A model generated the notes under the pieces. The model did no database searches. It was not told the origin of the DNA and saw only the letters and a program-made list of their open reading frames with translations. Below, piece after piece: positions 39,273-53,290 of a stretch of DNA of 64,000 nt (its first letter is position 1; each line of letters begins with the position of its first letter). The DNA is from Ptiloglossa arizonensis (lineage: Eukaryota > Arthropoda > Insecta > Hymenoptera > Colletidae), in contig NW_027478385.1 of NCBI RefSeq assembly GCF_051014685.1, positions 2,852,001 to 2,916,000 of the forward strand. The letters are read 5' to 3'. The position numbers and the translations under genes are program-made.

Positions 39273-39946
39273 TGGTTTCTCAACCATTCCTTAACATCAA
39301 ACTCCCATATCTCGTGAACGGATTGACGAGCTCGAGAAATTCCTGTTGCATCTGAAAGTAGAAACTCGCCCGATTACAAAGATATGTGTGTTTTTCCCCT
39401 AGGCCTTTGTAGTTATTGGTTTCGAGTATCAGACTTGCGAAAATTTTGATGGTTCCTCAACCATTCCTTAACTTCAAACTCCCATATCTCGCGCACGGAT
39501 TGACGAACTCGAGCAATTCCTGTTGCATCTGAAAGTAGAAACTCGCCCGATTACAATGGTGTGTGTACTCTTCCCCTAGGCCATTCCAGTTGTTCGTTTC
39601 TAGCATCAGAATTGCGAAAATTTTGATGGTTTCTCAACCATTCCTTAACTTCAAACTCCCATATCTCGTGAACGGATTGACGAACTCGAGAAATTCCTGT
39701 TGCATCTGAAAATAGAGACTCGCCCGATTAGAATGGTGTGTGTACTTTTCCCCTAGGCCATTCCAGTTATTCGTTTCTAGCATCAGAATTGCGAAAATTT
39801 CGATGGCTTCTCAACCCTTCCTTAACTTCAAACTCCCATATCTCGTGAACGGATTTGCGAAATCGAGAAATTCCTGTTGCATCTGAAAGCAGAAGCTCGC
39901 CCGATTACAACGGTATGTGTATTTTTCCCCTAGGCCTTTGTAGTTA

Positions 39947-42900
39947 TTGGTTTCGAGTATCAGAATTGCGAAAATTTTGATGGTTTCTCAACCATTCCTT
40001 AACTTCAAACTCCCATATCTCGCGAACGGAATGACGAACTCGAGAAATTCCTGTTGCATCTGAAAGTGGAAACTCGCCCGATTACAAAGATATGTGTGTT
40101 TTTCCGCTAGGCCTTTGTAGTTATTGCTTTCGAGTATCAGACTTGCGAAAATTTTGAGGGTTTCCCAACCATTCCTTAACTCCAAACTCCCATATCTCGC
40201 GAACGGATTTACGAAATCGAGAAATTCCTGTTGCATCTGAAAGTAGAAACTCGCCCGATGACAATGGTGTGTGTGTCCTTTTCCCCTAGGCCATTCCGGT
40301 TATTCGTTTCTAGCATCAGAATTGCGAAAATGTTGATGGTTTCTCAAACATTCCTTAACTTCAAACGCCCATATCTCGCGAACGGATTGACGAACTCGAG
40401 AAATTCCTGTTGCATCTCAAAGTGGAAACTCGCCCGATTACAAAGGTATGTGCATTTTTCCCCTAGGCCTTTGTAGTTATTGGTTTCGAGTATTAGACTT
40501 GCGAAAACCTTGATGGTTTCTCAAGCATTCCTTAAATTCAAACTCCCATATCTCGCGAACGGATTGACGAACTCGAGAAATTCCTGTTGCCTCTGAATGT
40601 AGAGACTCGCCCGATTAGAATGGTGTGGGTACTTTTCCCCTAGGCCGTTCCAGTTATTCGTTTCTAGCATCAGAATTGCGAAAATTTCGATGGTTTCTCA
40701 ACCATTCCTTAACTTCAAACTCCCATATCTCGTGAACGGATTGACGAGCTCGAGAAATTCCTGTTGCATCTGAAAGTAGAAACTCGCCCGATTACAAAGA
40801 TATGTGTGTTTTTCCCCTAGGCCTTTGTAGTTATCGGTTTCGAGTATCAGACTTGCGAAAATTTTGATGGTTCCTCAACCATTCCTTAACTTCAAACTCC
40901 CATATCTCGCGCACGAATTGACGGACTCGAGCAATTCCTGTTGCATCTGAAAGTAGAAACTCGCTCGATTACAATGGTGTGTGTACTCTTCCCCTAGGCC
41001 ATTCCAGTTGTTCGTTTCTAGCATCAGAATTGCGAAAATGTTGATGGTTTCTCAAACATTCCTTAACTTCAAACGCCCATATCTCGTGAACGGATTGACG
41101 AGCTCGAGAAATTCCTGTTGCATCTGAAAGTAGAAACTTGCCCGATTACAAAGATATGTGTGTTTTTCCCCTAGGCCTTTGTAGTTATTGGTTTCGAGTA
41201 TCAGACTTGCGAAAATTTTGATGGTTCCTCAACCATTCCTTAACTTCAAACTCCCATATCTCGCGCACGGATTGACGAACTCGAGCAATTCCTGTTGCGT
41301 CTGAAAGTAGAAACTCGCCCGATTACAATGGTGTGAGTACTCTTCCCCTAGGTTATTCCAGTTGTTCGTTTCTAGCATCAGAATTGCGAAAATTTTGATG
41401 GTTTCTCAACCATTCCTTAACTTCAAACTCCCATATCTCGTGAACGGATTGACGAACTCGAGAAATTCCTGTTGCATCTGAAAGTAGAAACTCGCCCGAT
41501 TACAAAGATATGTGTGTTTTTCCGCTAGGCCTTTGTAGTTATTGGTTTCGAGTATCAGACTTGCGAAAATTTTGAGGGTTTCCCAACCAATCCTTAACTC
41601 CAAACTCCCATATCTCGCGAACGGATTTACGAAATCGAGAAATTCCTGTTGCATCTGAAAGTAGAAACTCGCCCGATTACAAAGATATGTGTGTTTTTCC
41701 CCTAGGCCTTTGTAGTTATTGGTTTCGAGTATCAGACTTTCGAAGATTTTGATGGTTTCTCAAGCATTCCTTAACTTCAAACTCCCATGTCGTGCGAACG
41801 GATTGACGAACTCGAGAAATTCCTGTTGCATCTGAAAGTAGAAACTCGCCCGATTAGAATGGTGTGTGTACTTTTCCCCTAGGCCATTCCCGTAATTCGT
41901 TTCTAGCATCAGAATTGCGAAAATTTTGATGGTTTCTCAAGCATTCCTTAACTTCAAACTCCCATATCTCGCGAACGGATTGACGAACTCCAGAAATTCC
42001 TGCTGCATCTGAAAGTAGAAACTCGCCCGATTACAAAGGTATGTGTGTTTTCCCCTAGGCGTTTGTAGTTATTGGTTTCGAGTATCAGACTTTCGAAAAT
42101 TTTGGTGGTTTCTCAAGCATTCCTTAACTTCAAACTCCCATATCTTGCTAACGGATTGACGAACTCGAGAAATTCCTGTTGCATCTGAAAGTAGAAACTC
42201 GCCCGATTACAAAGATATGTGTGTTTTTCCCCTAGGCCTTTGTAGTTATTGGTTTCGAGTATTAGACTTGCGAAAATTTTGAGGGTTTCCCAACCATTCC
42301 TTAACTTCAAACTCCCATATCTCGCGAACGGATTTACGAAATCGAGAAATTCCTGTTGCATCTGAAAGTAGAAACTCGCCCGGTTACAATGGTGTGTGCA
42401 CTTTTCCCCTAGGCCATTCCAGTTATTCGTTGCTAGCATCAGAATTGCGAAAATTTTGATGGTTTCTCAACCATTCCTTAACTTCAAACTCCCATATCTC
42501 GCGAACGGAATGACGAACTCGAGAAATTCCTGTTGCATCTGAAAGTGGAAACTCGCCCGATTACAAAGGTATGTGTATTTTCCCCTAGGCCTTTGTACCT
42601 ATTGGTTTCGAGTATCAAACTTTCGAAAATTTTGATGGTTTCTCAAGCATTCCTTAAGTTCAAACTCCCATATCTTGCGAACGGATTGACGAACTCGAGA
42701 AATTCCTGTTGCATCTGAAAGTAGAAACTCGCCCGGTTACAATGGTGTGTGCACTTTTCCCCTAGGCCATTCCAGTTATTCGTTTCTAGCATCAGAATTG
42801 CGAAAATTTTGATGGTTTCTCAAGCATTCCTTAACTTCAAACTCCCATATCTCGCGAACGGATTGACGAACTCCAGAAATTCCTGCTGCATCTGAAAGTA

Positions 42901-43130
42901 GAAACTCGCCCGATTACAAAGGTATGGGTATTTTTCCCTAGGCCTTTGTAGTTATTGGTTTCGAGTATCAGACTTGCGAAAATTTTGATGGTTTCTCAAC
43001 CATTCCTTAGTTTCAAACTCCCATATTTCGCGAACGGATAGAGGAACTCGAGAAATTCCTGTTGCATCTGAAAGTGGAAACTCGCCCGATTACAAACGTA
43101 TGTGTATTTTCCCCTAGGGCTTTGTACCTA
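39947..43130 (+). repeat. Second 18-monomer unit (3184 bp), copy 1
   Basis: The unit starts at 'ttggtttcgagtatcag' and is 18 monomers minus 2 nt. Two further copies follow without a gap. Diagnostic members are 'gaaaaccttgatgg', 'ctcgcgcacgaattgacgg', 'ccccctaggttattcc'-type linkers (CTAGGTTATTCC), 'ccatatcttgctaacgg', 'ggatagaggaactcgag' and 'cccctagggctttgtacc'. The last lies just before the boundary. Confidence 0.9.
42070..42735 (+). repeat. Monomer run shared with 50.7-51.4 kb
   Basis: This matches 50736-51401 at 8666 bp (49 monomers minus 7 nt), through GGTTTCCCAACC, 'gtgtgtgcacttttcccc', 'tatgtgtattttcccc' (one base shorter) and 'cctttgtacctattgg'. It links the 40-48 kb domain to the right-hand domain. 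Confidence 0.72.
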
Positions 43131-44900
43131 TTGGTTTCGAGTATCAGAATTGCGAAAATTTTGATGGTTTCTCAACCATTCCTTAACTTCAAACTCCCAT
43201 ATCTCGCGAACGGAATGACGAACTCGAGAAATTCCTGTTGCATCTGAAAGTGGAAACTCGCCCGATTACAAAGATATGTGTGTTTTTCCGCTAGGCCTTT
43301 GTAGTTATTGCTTTCGAGTATCAGACTTGCGAAAATTTTGAGGGTTTCCCAACCATTCCTTAACTCCAAACTCCCATATCTCGCGAACGGATTTACGAAA
43401 TCGAGAAATTCCTGTTGCATCTGAAAGTAGAAACTCGCCCGATGACAATGGTGTGTGTGTCCTTTTCCCCTAGGCCATTCCAGTTATTCGTTTCTAGCAT
43501 CAGAATTGCGAAAATGTTGATGGTTTCTCAAACATTCCTTAACTTCAAACGCCCATATCTCGCGAACGGATTGACGAACTCGAGAAATTCCTGTTGCATC
43601 TCAAAGTGGAAACTCGCCCGATTACAAAGGTATGTGCATTTTTCCCCTAGGCCTTTGTAGTTATTGGTTTCGAGTATTAGACTTGCGAAAACCTTGATGG
43701 TTTCTCAAGCATTCCTTAAATTCAAACTCCCATATCTCGCGAACGGATTGACGAACTCGAGAAATTCCTGTTGCCTCTGAATGTAGAGACTCGCCCGATT
43801 AGAATGGTGTGGGTACTTTTCCCCTAGGCCGTTCCAGTTATTCGTTTCTAGCATCAGAATTGCGAAAATTTCGATGGTTTCTCAACCATTCCTTAACTTC
43901 AAACTCCCATATCTCGTGAACGGATTGACGAGCTCGAGAAATTCCTGTTGCATCTGAAAGTAGAAACTCGCCCGATTACAAAGATATGTGTGTTTTTCCC
44001 CTAGGCCTTTGTAGTTATCGGTTTCGAGTATCAGACTTGCGAAAATTTTGATGGTTCCTCAACCATTCCTTAACTTCAAACTCCCATATCTCGCGCACGA
44101 ATTGACGGACTCGAGCAATTCCTGTTGCATCTGAAAGTAGAAACTCGCTCGATTACAATGGTGTGTGTACTCTTCCCCTAGGCCATTCCAGTTGTTCGTT
44201 TCTAGCATCAGAATTGCGAAAATGTTGATGGTTTCTCAAACATTCCTTAACTTCAAACGCCCATATCTCGTGAACGGATTGACGAGCTCGAGAAATTCCT
44301 GTTGCATCTGAAAGTAGAAACTTGCCCGATTACAAAGATATGTGTGTTTTTCCCCTAGGCCTTTGTAGTTATTGGTTTCGAGTATCAGACTTGCGAAAAT
44401 TTTGATGGTTCCTCAACCATTCCTTAACTTCAAACTCCCATATCTCGCGCACGGATTGACGAACTCGAGAAATTCCTGTTGCATCTGAAAGTAGAAACTC
44501 GCCCGGTTACAATGGTGTGTGCACTTTTCCCCTAGGCCATTCCAGTTATTCGTTTCTAGCATCAGAATTGCGAAAATTTTGATGGTTTCTCAAGCATTCC
44601 TTAACTTCAAACTCCCATATCTCGCGAACGGATTGACGAACTCCAGAAATTCCTGCTGCATCTGAAAGTAGAAACTCGCCCGATTACAAAGGTATGGGTA
44701 TTTTTCCCTAGGCCTTTGTAGTTATTGGTTTCGAGTATCAGACTTGCGAAAATTTTGATGGTTTCTCAACCATTCCTTAGTTTCAAACTCCCATATTTCG
44801 CGAACGGATAGAGGAACTCGAGAAATTCCTGTTGCATCTGAAAGTGGAAACTCGCCCGATTACAAACGTATGTGTATTTTCCCCTAGGGCTTTGTACCTA
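43131..44900 (+). repeat. Second 18-monomer unit, copy 2 with eight monomers missing (1770 bp)
   Basis: This matches copy 1 at +3184 up to about 44469, then matches it at +1770 from about 44471. A block of 1414 bp, equivalent to copy-1 bases of about 41286-42700, is absent. The junction lies inside 'acggattgacgaactcgag', common to both partners, so the loss is in phase, as expected for unequal homologous exchange or slippage. Confidence 0.9.
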
Positions 44901-47900
44901 TTGGTTTCGAGTATCAGAATTGCGAAAATTTTGATGGTTTCTCAACCATTCCTTAACTTCAAACTCCCATATCTCGCGAACGGAATGACGAACTCGAGAA
45001 ATTCCTGTTGCATCTGAAAGTGGAAACTCGCCCGATTACAAAGATATGTGTGTTTTTCCGCTAGGCCTTTGTAGTTATTGCTTTCGAGTATCAGACTTGC
45101 GAAAATTTTGAGGGTTTCCCAACCATTCCTTAACTCCAAACTCCCATATCTCGCGAACGGATTTACGAAATCGAGAAATTCCTGTTGCATCTGAAAGTAG
45201 AAACTCGCCCGATGACAATGGTGTGTGTGTCCTTTTCCCCTAGGCCATTCCAGTTATTCGTTTCTAGCATCAGAATTGCGAAAATGTTGATGGTTTCTCA
45301 AACATTCCTTAACTTCAAACGCCCATATCTCGCGAACGGATTGACGAACTCGAGAAATTCCTGTTGCATCTCAAAGTGGAAACTCGCCCGATTACAAAGG
45401 TATGTGCATTTTTCCCCTAGGCCTTTGTAGTTATTGGTTTCGAGTATTAGACTTGCGAAAACCTTGATGGTTTCTCAAGCATTCCTTAAATTCAAACTCC
45501 CATATCTCGCGAACGGATTGACGAACTCGAGAAATTCCTGTTGCCTCTGAATGTAGAGACTCGCCCGATTAGAATGGTGTGGGTACTTTTCCCCTAGGCC
45601 GTTCCAGTTATTCGTTTCTAGCATCAGAATTGCGAAAATTTCGATGGTTTCTCAACCATTCCTTAACTTCAAACTCCCATATCTCGTGAACGGATTGACG
45701 AGCTCGAGAAATTCCTGTTGCATCTGAAAGTAGAAACTCGCCCGATTACAAAGATATGTGTGTTTTTCCCCTAGGCCTTTGTAGTTATCGGTTTCGAGTA
45801 TCAGACTTGCGAAAATTTTGATGGTTCCTCAACCATTCCTTAACTTCAAACTCCCATATCTCGCGCACGAATTGACGGACTCGAGCAATTCCTGTTGCAT
45901 CTGAAAGTAGAAACTCGCTCGATTACAATGGTGTGTGTACTCTTCCCCTAGGCCATTCCAGTTGTTCGTTTCTAGCATCAGAATTGCGAAAATGTTGATG
46001 GTTTCTCAAACATTCCTTAACTTCAAACGCCCATATCTCGTGAACGGATTGACGAGCTCGAGAAATTCCTGTTGCATCTGAAAGTAGAAACTTGCCCGAT
46101 TACAAAGATATGTGTGTTTTTCCCCTAGGCCTTTGTAGTTATTGGTTTCGAGTATCAGACTTGCGAAAATTTTGATGGTTCCTCAACCATTCCTTAACTT
46201 CAAACTCCCATATCTCGCGCACGGATTGACGAACTCGAGCAATTCCTGTTGCGTCTGAAAGTAGAAACTCGCCCGATTACAATGGTGTGAGTACTCTTCC
46301 CCTAGGTTATTCCAGTTGTTCGTTTCTAGCATCAGAATTGCGAAAATTTTGATGGTTTCTCAACCATTCCTTAACTTCAAACTCCCATATCTCGTGAACG
46401 GATTGACGAACTCGAGAAATTCCTGTTGCATCTGAAAGTAGAAACTCGCCCGATTACAAAGATATGTGTGTTTTTCCGCTAGGCCTTTGTAGTTATTGGT
46501 TTCGAGTATCAGACTTGCGAAAATTTTGAGGGTTTCCCAACCAATCCTTAACTCCAAACTCCCATATCTCGCGAACGGATTTACGAAATCGAGAAATTCC
46601 TGTTGCATCTGAAAGTAGAAACTCGCCCGATTACAAAGATATGTGTGTTTTTCCCCTAGGCCTTTGTAGTTATTGGTTTCGAGTATCAGACTTTCGAAGA
46701 TTTTGATGGTTTCTCAAGCATTCCTTAACTTCAAACTCCCATGTCGTGCGAACGGATTGACGAACTCGAGAAATTCCTGTTGCATCTGAAAGTAGAAACT
46801 CGCCCGATTAGAATGGTGTGTGTACTTTTCCCCTAGGCCATTCCCGTAATTCGTTTCTAGCATCAGAATTGCGAAAATTTTGATGGTTTCTCAAGCATTC
46901 CTTAACTTCAAACTCCCATATCTCGCGAACGGATTGACGAACTCCAGAAATTCCTGCTGCATCTGAAAGTAGAAACTCGCCCGATTACAAAGGTATGTGT
47001 GTTTTCCCCTAGGCGTTTGTAGTTATTGGTTTCGAGTATCAGACTTTCGAAAATTTTGGTGGTTTCTCAAGCATTCCTTAACTTCAAACTCCCATATCTT
47101 GCTAACGGATTGACGAACTCGAGAAATTCCTGTTGCATCTGAAAGTAGAAACTCGCCCGATTACAAAGATATGTGTGTTTTTCCCCTAGGCCTTTGTAGT
47201 TATTGGTTTCGAGTATTAGACTTGCGAAAATTTTGAGGGTTTCCCAACCATTCCTTAACTTCAAACTCCCATATCTCGCGAACGGATTTACGAAATCGAG
47301 AAATTCCTGTTGCATCTGAAAGTAGAAACTCGCCCGGTTACAATGGTGTGTGCACTTTTCCCCTAGGCCATTCCAGTTATTCGTTGCTAGCATCAGAATT
47401 GCGAAAATTTTGATGGTTTCTCAACCATTCCTTAACTTCAAACTCCCATATCTCGCGAACGGAATGACGAACTCGAGAAATTCCTGTTGCATCTGAATGT
47501 GGAAACTCGCCCGATTACAAAGGTATGTGTATTTTCCCCTAGGCCTTTGTACCTATTGGTTTCGAGTATCAAACTTTCGAAAATTTTGATGGTTTCTCAA
47601 GCATTCCTTAAGTTCAAACTCCCATATCTTGCGAACGGATTGACGAACTCGAGAAATTCCTGTTGCATCTGAAAGTAGAAACTCGCCCGGTTACAATGGT
47701 GTGTGCACTTTTCCCCTAGGCCATTCCAGTTATTCGTTTCTAGCATCAGAATTGCGAAAATTTTGATGGTTTCTCAAGCATTCCTTAACTTCAAACTCCC
47801 ATATCTCGCGAACGGATTGACGAACTCCAGAAATTCCTGCTGCATCTGAAAGTAGAAACTCGCCCGATTACAAAGGTATGGGTATTTTTCCCTAGGCCTT

Positions 47901-48084
47901 TGTAGTTATTGGTTTCGAGTATCAGACTTGCGAAAATTTTGATGGTTTCTCAACCATTCCTTAGTTTCAAACTCCCATATTTCGCGAACGGATAGAGGAA
48001 CTCGAGAAATTCCTGTTGCATCTGAAAGTGGAAACTCGCCCGATTACAAACGTATGTGTATTTTCCCCTAGGGCTTTGTACCTA
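44901..48084 (+). repeat. Second 18-monomer unit (3184 bp), copy 3
   Basis: This matches copy 1 at +4954 over the full length, again ending just after 'cccctagggctttgtacc'. One of few differences seen is 'catctgaatgtggaaactc' near 47490 versus 'catctgaaagtggaaactc' near 42536. Beyond about 48104 the array changes to 'gaatttcgaaaat' and 'cttaacaacaaactccc', which are not part of the unit. Confidence 0.9.
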
Positions 48085-49364
48085 TTGGTTTCGAGTATCA
48101 GAATTTCGAAAATTTTGATGGTTTCTCAAGCATTCCTTAACAACAAACTCCCATATGTTGCGAACGGATTGACGAACTCGAGAAATTCCTGTTGCATCAG
48201 AAAGTAGAAACTCGCCAGATTACAAAGATATGTGTGTTTTTCCCCTAGGCCTTTGTAGTTATTGGTTTCGAGTATCAGACTTGCGAAAGTGTTGATGGTT
48301 TCTCAACCATTCCTTAACTTCAAACTCCCATATCTCGCGAACGGATTGACGAACTCGAGAAATACCTGTTGCATCTGAAAGTGGAAACTCGCCCGATTAC
48401 AAAGGTATGTGCATTTTTCCCCTAGGCCGTTGTAGTTATTGGTTTCGAGTATCAGACTTGCGAAAATTTTGATGGTTTCTCAAGCATTCCTTAACTTCAA
48501 ACTCCCATATCTCGCGAACGGAATGACGAACTCGAGAAATTCCTGTTGCATCTGAAAGTAGAAACTCGCCCGATTACAATGATACGTGTGTTTTTCCCCT
48601 AGGCCTGTGTAGTTATTGGTTTCGAGTATCAGACTTGCGAAAATTTTGATGGTTTCTCAACTATTCCTTAATTTCAAACTCCCATATCTCGCGAACGGAT
48701 TGACGAACACGAGAAATTCCTGTTGCATCTGAAAGTGGAAACTCGCCCGATTACAAAGATATGTGTGTTTTTCCGCCAGGCCTTTGTAGTTATTGGTTTC
48801 GAGTATCAGACCAGCGAAAATTTTGATGGTTTCTCAAACATTCCTTAACTTCAAACTCCCATATCTCGCGAACGGATAGACGAACTCGAGAAATTCGTGT
48901 TGCATCTGAAAGTAGAAACTCGCCCGATTACAATGGTGTGTGTACTTTTCCCCTAGGCCATTCCAGTTATTCGTTTCTAGCATCAGAACTGCGAAAATTT
49001 CGATGGCTTCTCAACCATTCCCTAACTTCAAACTCCCATATCTCGTGAACGGATTGACGAACTCGAGAAATTCCTGTTGCATCTGAAAGTGGAAACTCGC
49101 CCGATTACAACGGTCTGTGTATTTTCCCTAGGCCATTGTAGTTATTGGTTTCTAGCATCAGAATTGCGAAAATTTTGATGGTTTCTCAACCATTCCTTAA
49201 CTTCAAACTCCCATATCTCGCGAACGGAATGACGAACTCGAGAAATTCCTGTTGCATCTGAAAGTGGAAACTCGCCCGATTACAAAGATATGTGTGTTTT
49301 TCCCCTAGGCCATTGTAGTTATTGGTTTCGAGTATCAGACTTGCGAAGATTTTGATGGTTTCTC

Positions 49365-50105
49365 AAACATTCCTTAACTTCAAACTCCCATATCTCGCGA
49401 ACGGATTGACGAACTAGAGAAATTCCTGTTGCATATGAAAGCAGATACTCGCCCGATTACTAGGGTATGTGTATTTTTCCCATAGGCCATTGTAGTTATT
49501 GGTTTCGAGTATCAGATTTGCGAAAATTTTGTTGGTTTCTCAACCATTCCTTATCTTCAAACCCCCATATCTCGCAAACGGATTGACGAACTCGAGAAAG
49601 TCCTGCTGCATCTGAAAACAGAAACCCGCCCGATTACAGCGGTTTGTGTATTTTTGCTCTAGGCCATAGTAGTTAATGGTCTCGAGTATCAGACTTGCGA
49701 AAATTTTGATGGCTTCTCAACCATTCCTGAACTTCAAACTCCAAAATCTCGCGAACGTATTGACGAACTCGAGAAATTCCTGTTTCATCTGAAAGTAGAA
49801 ACTCGCCCGATTACAATGGTGTATGTACTTTTCCCCTAGGCCATTCCAGTTATAAGTTTCGAGTATCAGACCAGCGAAAATTTTGATGGTTTCTCAAGCA
49901 TTCCGTAACTTCAAACTCCCATATCTCGCGAACGGCTTGACGAACTCGAGAAACTCCTGTTGCATCTGAAAGTAGAAACTCGCCCGATTACAATGGTGTG
50001 TGTACTTTTCCCCTAGGCCATTCCAGTTATTGGTTTCGAGTATCAGAAGTGCGAAAATTTTGATGGTTTCTCAACCGTTCCTTAACTTCAACCACCCATA
50101 TCTCG
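49365..50105 (+). repeat. 18-monomer-shift duplication, copy A (about 0.74 kb)
   Basis: This matches 52550-53290 at 3185 bp. Markers shared by these two places only are GAACTAGAGAAATTCC, 'gcatatgaaagcagatac', 'attactagggtatg', 'gtatttttgctctagg', 'ccatagtagttaatggtc' and 'ccaaaatctcgcgaacg'. It holds the first appearance, from left to right, of the TTTTTGC linker class. Confidence 0.85.
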
Positions 50106-52549
50106 CGAACTGATTGTCGAGCTCGAGAAATTCCTATTGCATCTGAAAGTAGAAACTCGCCCGATTACAAAGATATGTGTGTTTTTCCCCTAGGCCTTTG
50201 TAGTTATTGGTTTCGAGAATCAGAATTGCGAGAATTTTGATGGTTTCTCAAGCATGCCTTAACTTCAAACTCCCACATCTCGCGAACGGATTGACGAGCT
50301 CGAGAAATTCCTATTGCATCTGAAAGTAGAATCTCGCCCGATTACAAAGATATGTGTGTTTTTCCCCTAGGCCTTTGTAGTTATTGGTTTCGAGTATCAG
50401 ACCTTCGAAAATTTTGATGGTTTCTCAAGCATTCCTTAACTTCAAACTCCCATGTCGTGCGAACGGATTGACGAACTCGAGAAATTCCTGTTGCATCTGA
50501 AAGTAGAAACTCGCCCGATTAGAATGGTGTGTGTACTTTTCCCCTAGGCCATTCCAGTTATACGTTTCTAGCATCAGAATTGCGAAAATTTCGATGGTAT
50601 CTCAACCATTCCTTAACTTCAAACTCCCATATCTCGCGAACGGATTGACGAGCTCGAGAAGTTCCTATTGCATCTGAAAGTAGAAACTCGCCCGATTACA
50701 AAGATATGTGTGTTTTTCCCCTAGGCCTTTGTAGTTATTGGTTTCAAGTACCAGACTTTCGAAAATTTTGATGGTTTCTCAAGCATTCCTTTACTTCAAA
50801 CTCCCATATCTTGGGAGCGGATTGACGAACTCGAGAAATTCCTGTTGCATCTGAAAGTAGAAACTCGCCCGATTACAAAGATATGTGTGTTTTTCCCCTA
50901 GGCCTTTGTAGTTATTGGTTTCGAGTATCAGACTTGCGAAAATTTTGAGGGTTTCCCAACCATTCCTTAACTTCAAACTACCATATCTCGCGAACGGATT
51001 GACGAAATCGAGAAATTCCTGTTGCATCTGAAAGTAGAAACTCGCCCGGTTACAATGGTGTGTGCACTTTTCCCCTAGGCCATTCCAGTTATTCGTTTCT
51101 AGCATCAGAATTGCGAAAATTTTGATGGTTTCTCAACCATTCCTTAACTTCAAACTCCCATATCTCGCGAACGGAATGACGAACTCGAGAAATTCCTGTT
51201 GCATCTGAAAGTGGAAACTCGCCCGATTACAAAGGTATGTGTATTTTCCCCTAGGCCTTTGTACCTATTGGTTTCGAGTATCAAACTTTCGAAAATTTTG
51301 ATGGTTTCTCAAGCATTCCTTAAGTTCAAACTCCCATATCTTGCGAACGGATTGACGAACTCGAGAAATTCCTGTTGCATCTGAAAGTAGAAACTCGCCC
51401 GATTACAAAGATATGTGTGTTTTTCCCCTAGGCCTTTGTAGTTATTGGTTTCGAGTATCAGACTTGCGAAAATTTCGAGGGTTTCCCAACCATTCCTTAA
51501 CTTCAAACTCCCATATCTCGCGAACGGATTGACGAACTCGAGAAATTCCTGTTGCATCTGAAAGTAGAGACTCGCCCGATTAGAATTGTGTGGTTACTTT
51601 TCCCCTAGGCCGTTCCAGTTATTCGTTTCTAGCATCAGAATTGCGAAAATTTTGATGGTTTCTCAACCATTCCTTAACTTCAAACTCCCATATCACGTGA
51701 ACGGATTGACGAACTCGAGAAATTCCTGTTGCATCTGAATGTAGAAACTCGCCCGGTTACAATGGTGTGTGCACTTTTCCCCTAGGCCATAGCAGTTATT
51801 GGTTTCGAGTATCAGACTTGCGAAAATTGTGATGGTTTCTCAACCATTCCTTAACTTCAAACCCCCATATCTCGCGAACGGATTAACGAACTCGAGAAAT
51901 TCCTGTTGCATCTGAAAGTAGAAACTCGCCCGATTACAATGGTATGTGTACTTTTCCCCTAGGCCATTCCAGTTATTCGTTTATAGCATCAGAATTGCGA
52001 AAATTGTGATGGTTTCTCAACCATTCCTTAACTTCAAACCCCCATTTCTCGCGAACGGATTGACCAACTCGAGAAATTCCTGTTGCACCTGAAAGTAGAA
52101 ACTCGCCCGATTGCAAAGATATGTGGGTTTTCCCCTTAGGCCTTTGTAGTTATTGGTTTCGAGTATCAGACTTGCGAAAATTTTGATGGTTTCTCAACCA
52201 TTCCTTAACTTCAAACTCCCATATCTCGCGAACGGATTAACGAAATCGAGAAATTCCTGTTGCATCTGAAAGTAGAAACTCGCCCGATTACAATGGTATG
52301 TGTACTTTTCCCCTAGGCCATTCCAGTTATTGGTTTCGAGGATCAGACTTGCGAAAATTTTGTTGGTTTCTCAACCATTCCTTATCTTCAAACCCCCATA
52401 TCTCGCAAACGGATTGACGAACTCGAGAAAGTCCTGCTGCATCTGAAAACAGAAACCCGCCCGAGTACAACGGTGTGTGTATTTTTTCCCTAGGCCAGAG
52501 TTGTTATTGGTTTCGAGTATCAGATTTGCGAAAATTTTGATGGTTTCTC

Positions 52550-53290
52550 AACCATTCCTTAACTTCAAACTCCCATATCTCGCGAACGGATTGACGAACT
52601 AGAGAAATTCCTGTTGCATATGAAAGCAGATACTCGCCCGATTACTAGGGTATGTGTATTTTTCCCATAGGCCATTGTAGTTATTGGTTTCGAGTATCAG
52701 ATTTGCGAAAATTTTGTTGGTTTCTCAACCATTCCTTATCTTCAAACCCCCATATCTCGCAAACGGATTGACGAACTCGAGAAAGTCCTGCTGCATCTGA
52801 AAACAGAAACCCGCCCGATTACAGCGGTTTGTGTATTTTTGCTCTAGGCCATAGTAGTTAATGGTCTCGAGTATCAGACTTGCGAAAATTTTGATGGCTT
52901 CTCAACCATTCCTGAACTTCAAACTCCAAAATCTCGCGAACGTATTGACGAACTCGAGAAATTCCTGTTTCATCTGAAAGTAGAAACTCGCCCGATTACA
53001 ATGGTGTATGTACTTTTCCCCTAGGCCATTCCAGTTATAAGTTTCGAGTATCAGACCAGCGAAAATTTTGATGGTTTCTCAAGCATTCCGTAACTTCAAA
53101 CTCCCATATCTCGCGAACGGCTTGACGAACTCGAGAAACTCCTGTTGCATCTGAAAGTAGAAACTCGCCCGATTACAATGGTGTGTGTACTTTTCCCCTA
53201 GGCCATTCCAGTTATTGGTTTCGAGTATCAGAAGTGCGAAAATTTTGATGGTTTCTCAACCGTTCCTTAACTTCAACCACCCATATCTCG
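52550..53290 (+). repeat. 18-monomer-shift duplication, copy B
   Basis: This is the partner of 49365-50105. The copies separate after 'cttcaaccacccatatctcg': copy A continues with 'aactgattgtcgagctcgag', copy B with 'aacggattgacgagctcgag' and then a diverged monomer carrying 'ctgtagcatttgaag'. Confidence 0.85.

Noticed and set aside
42113..42439. 108-residue minus-strand frame, also at 47067-47393 and similar ones at 33436-33762, 33790-34116 and 35383-35709
   Set aside because: The copies follow the higher-order duplications of the DNA and are lost by stops in most other monomers. They are read-through of two monomers, not a protein family.
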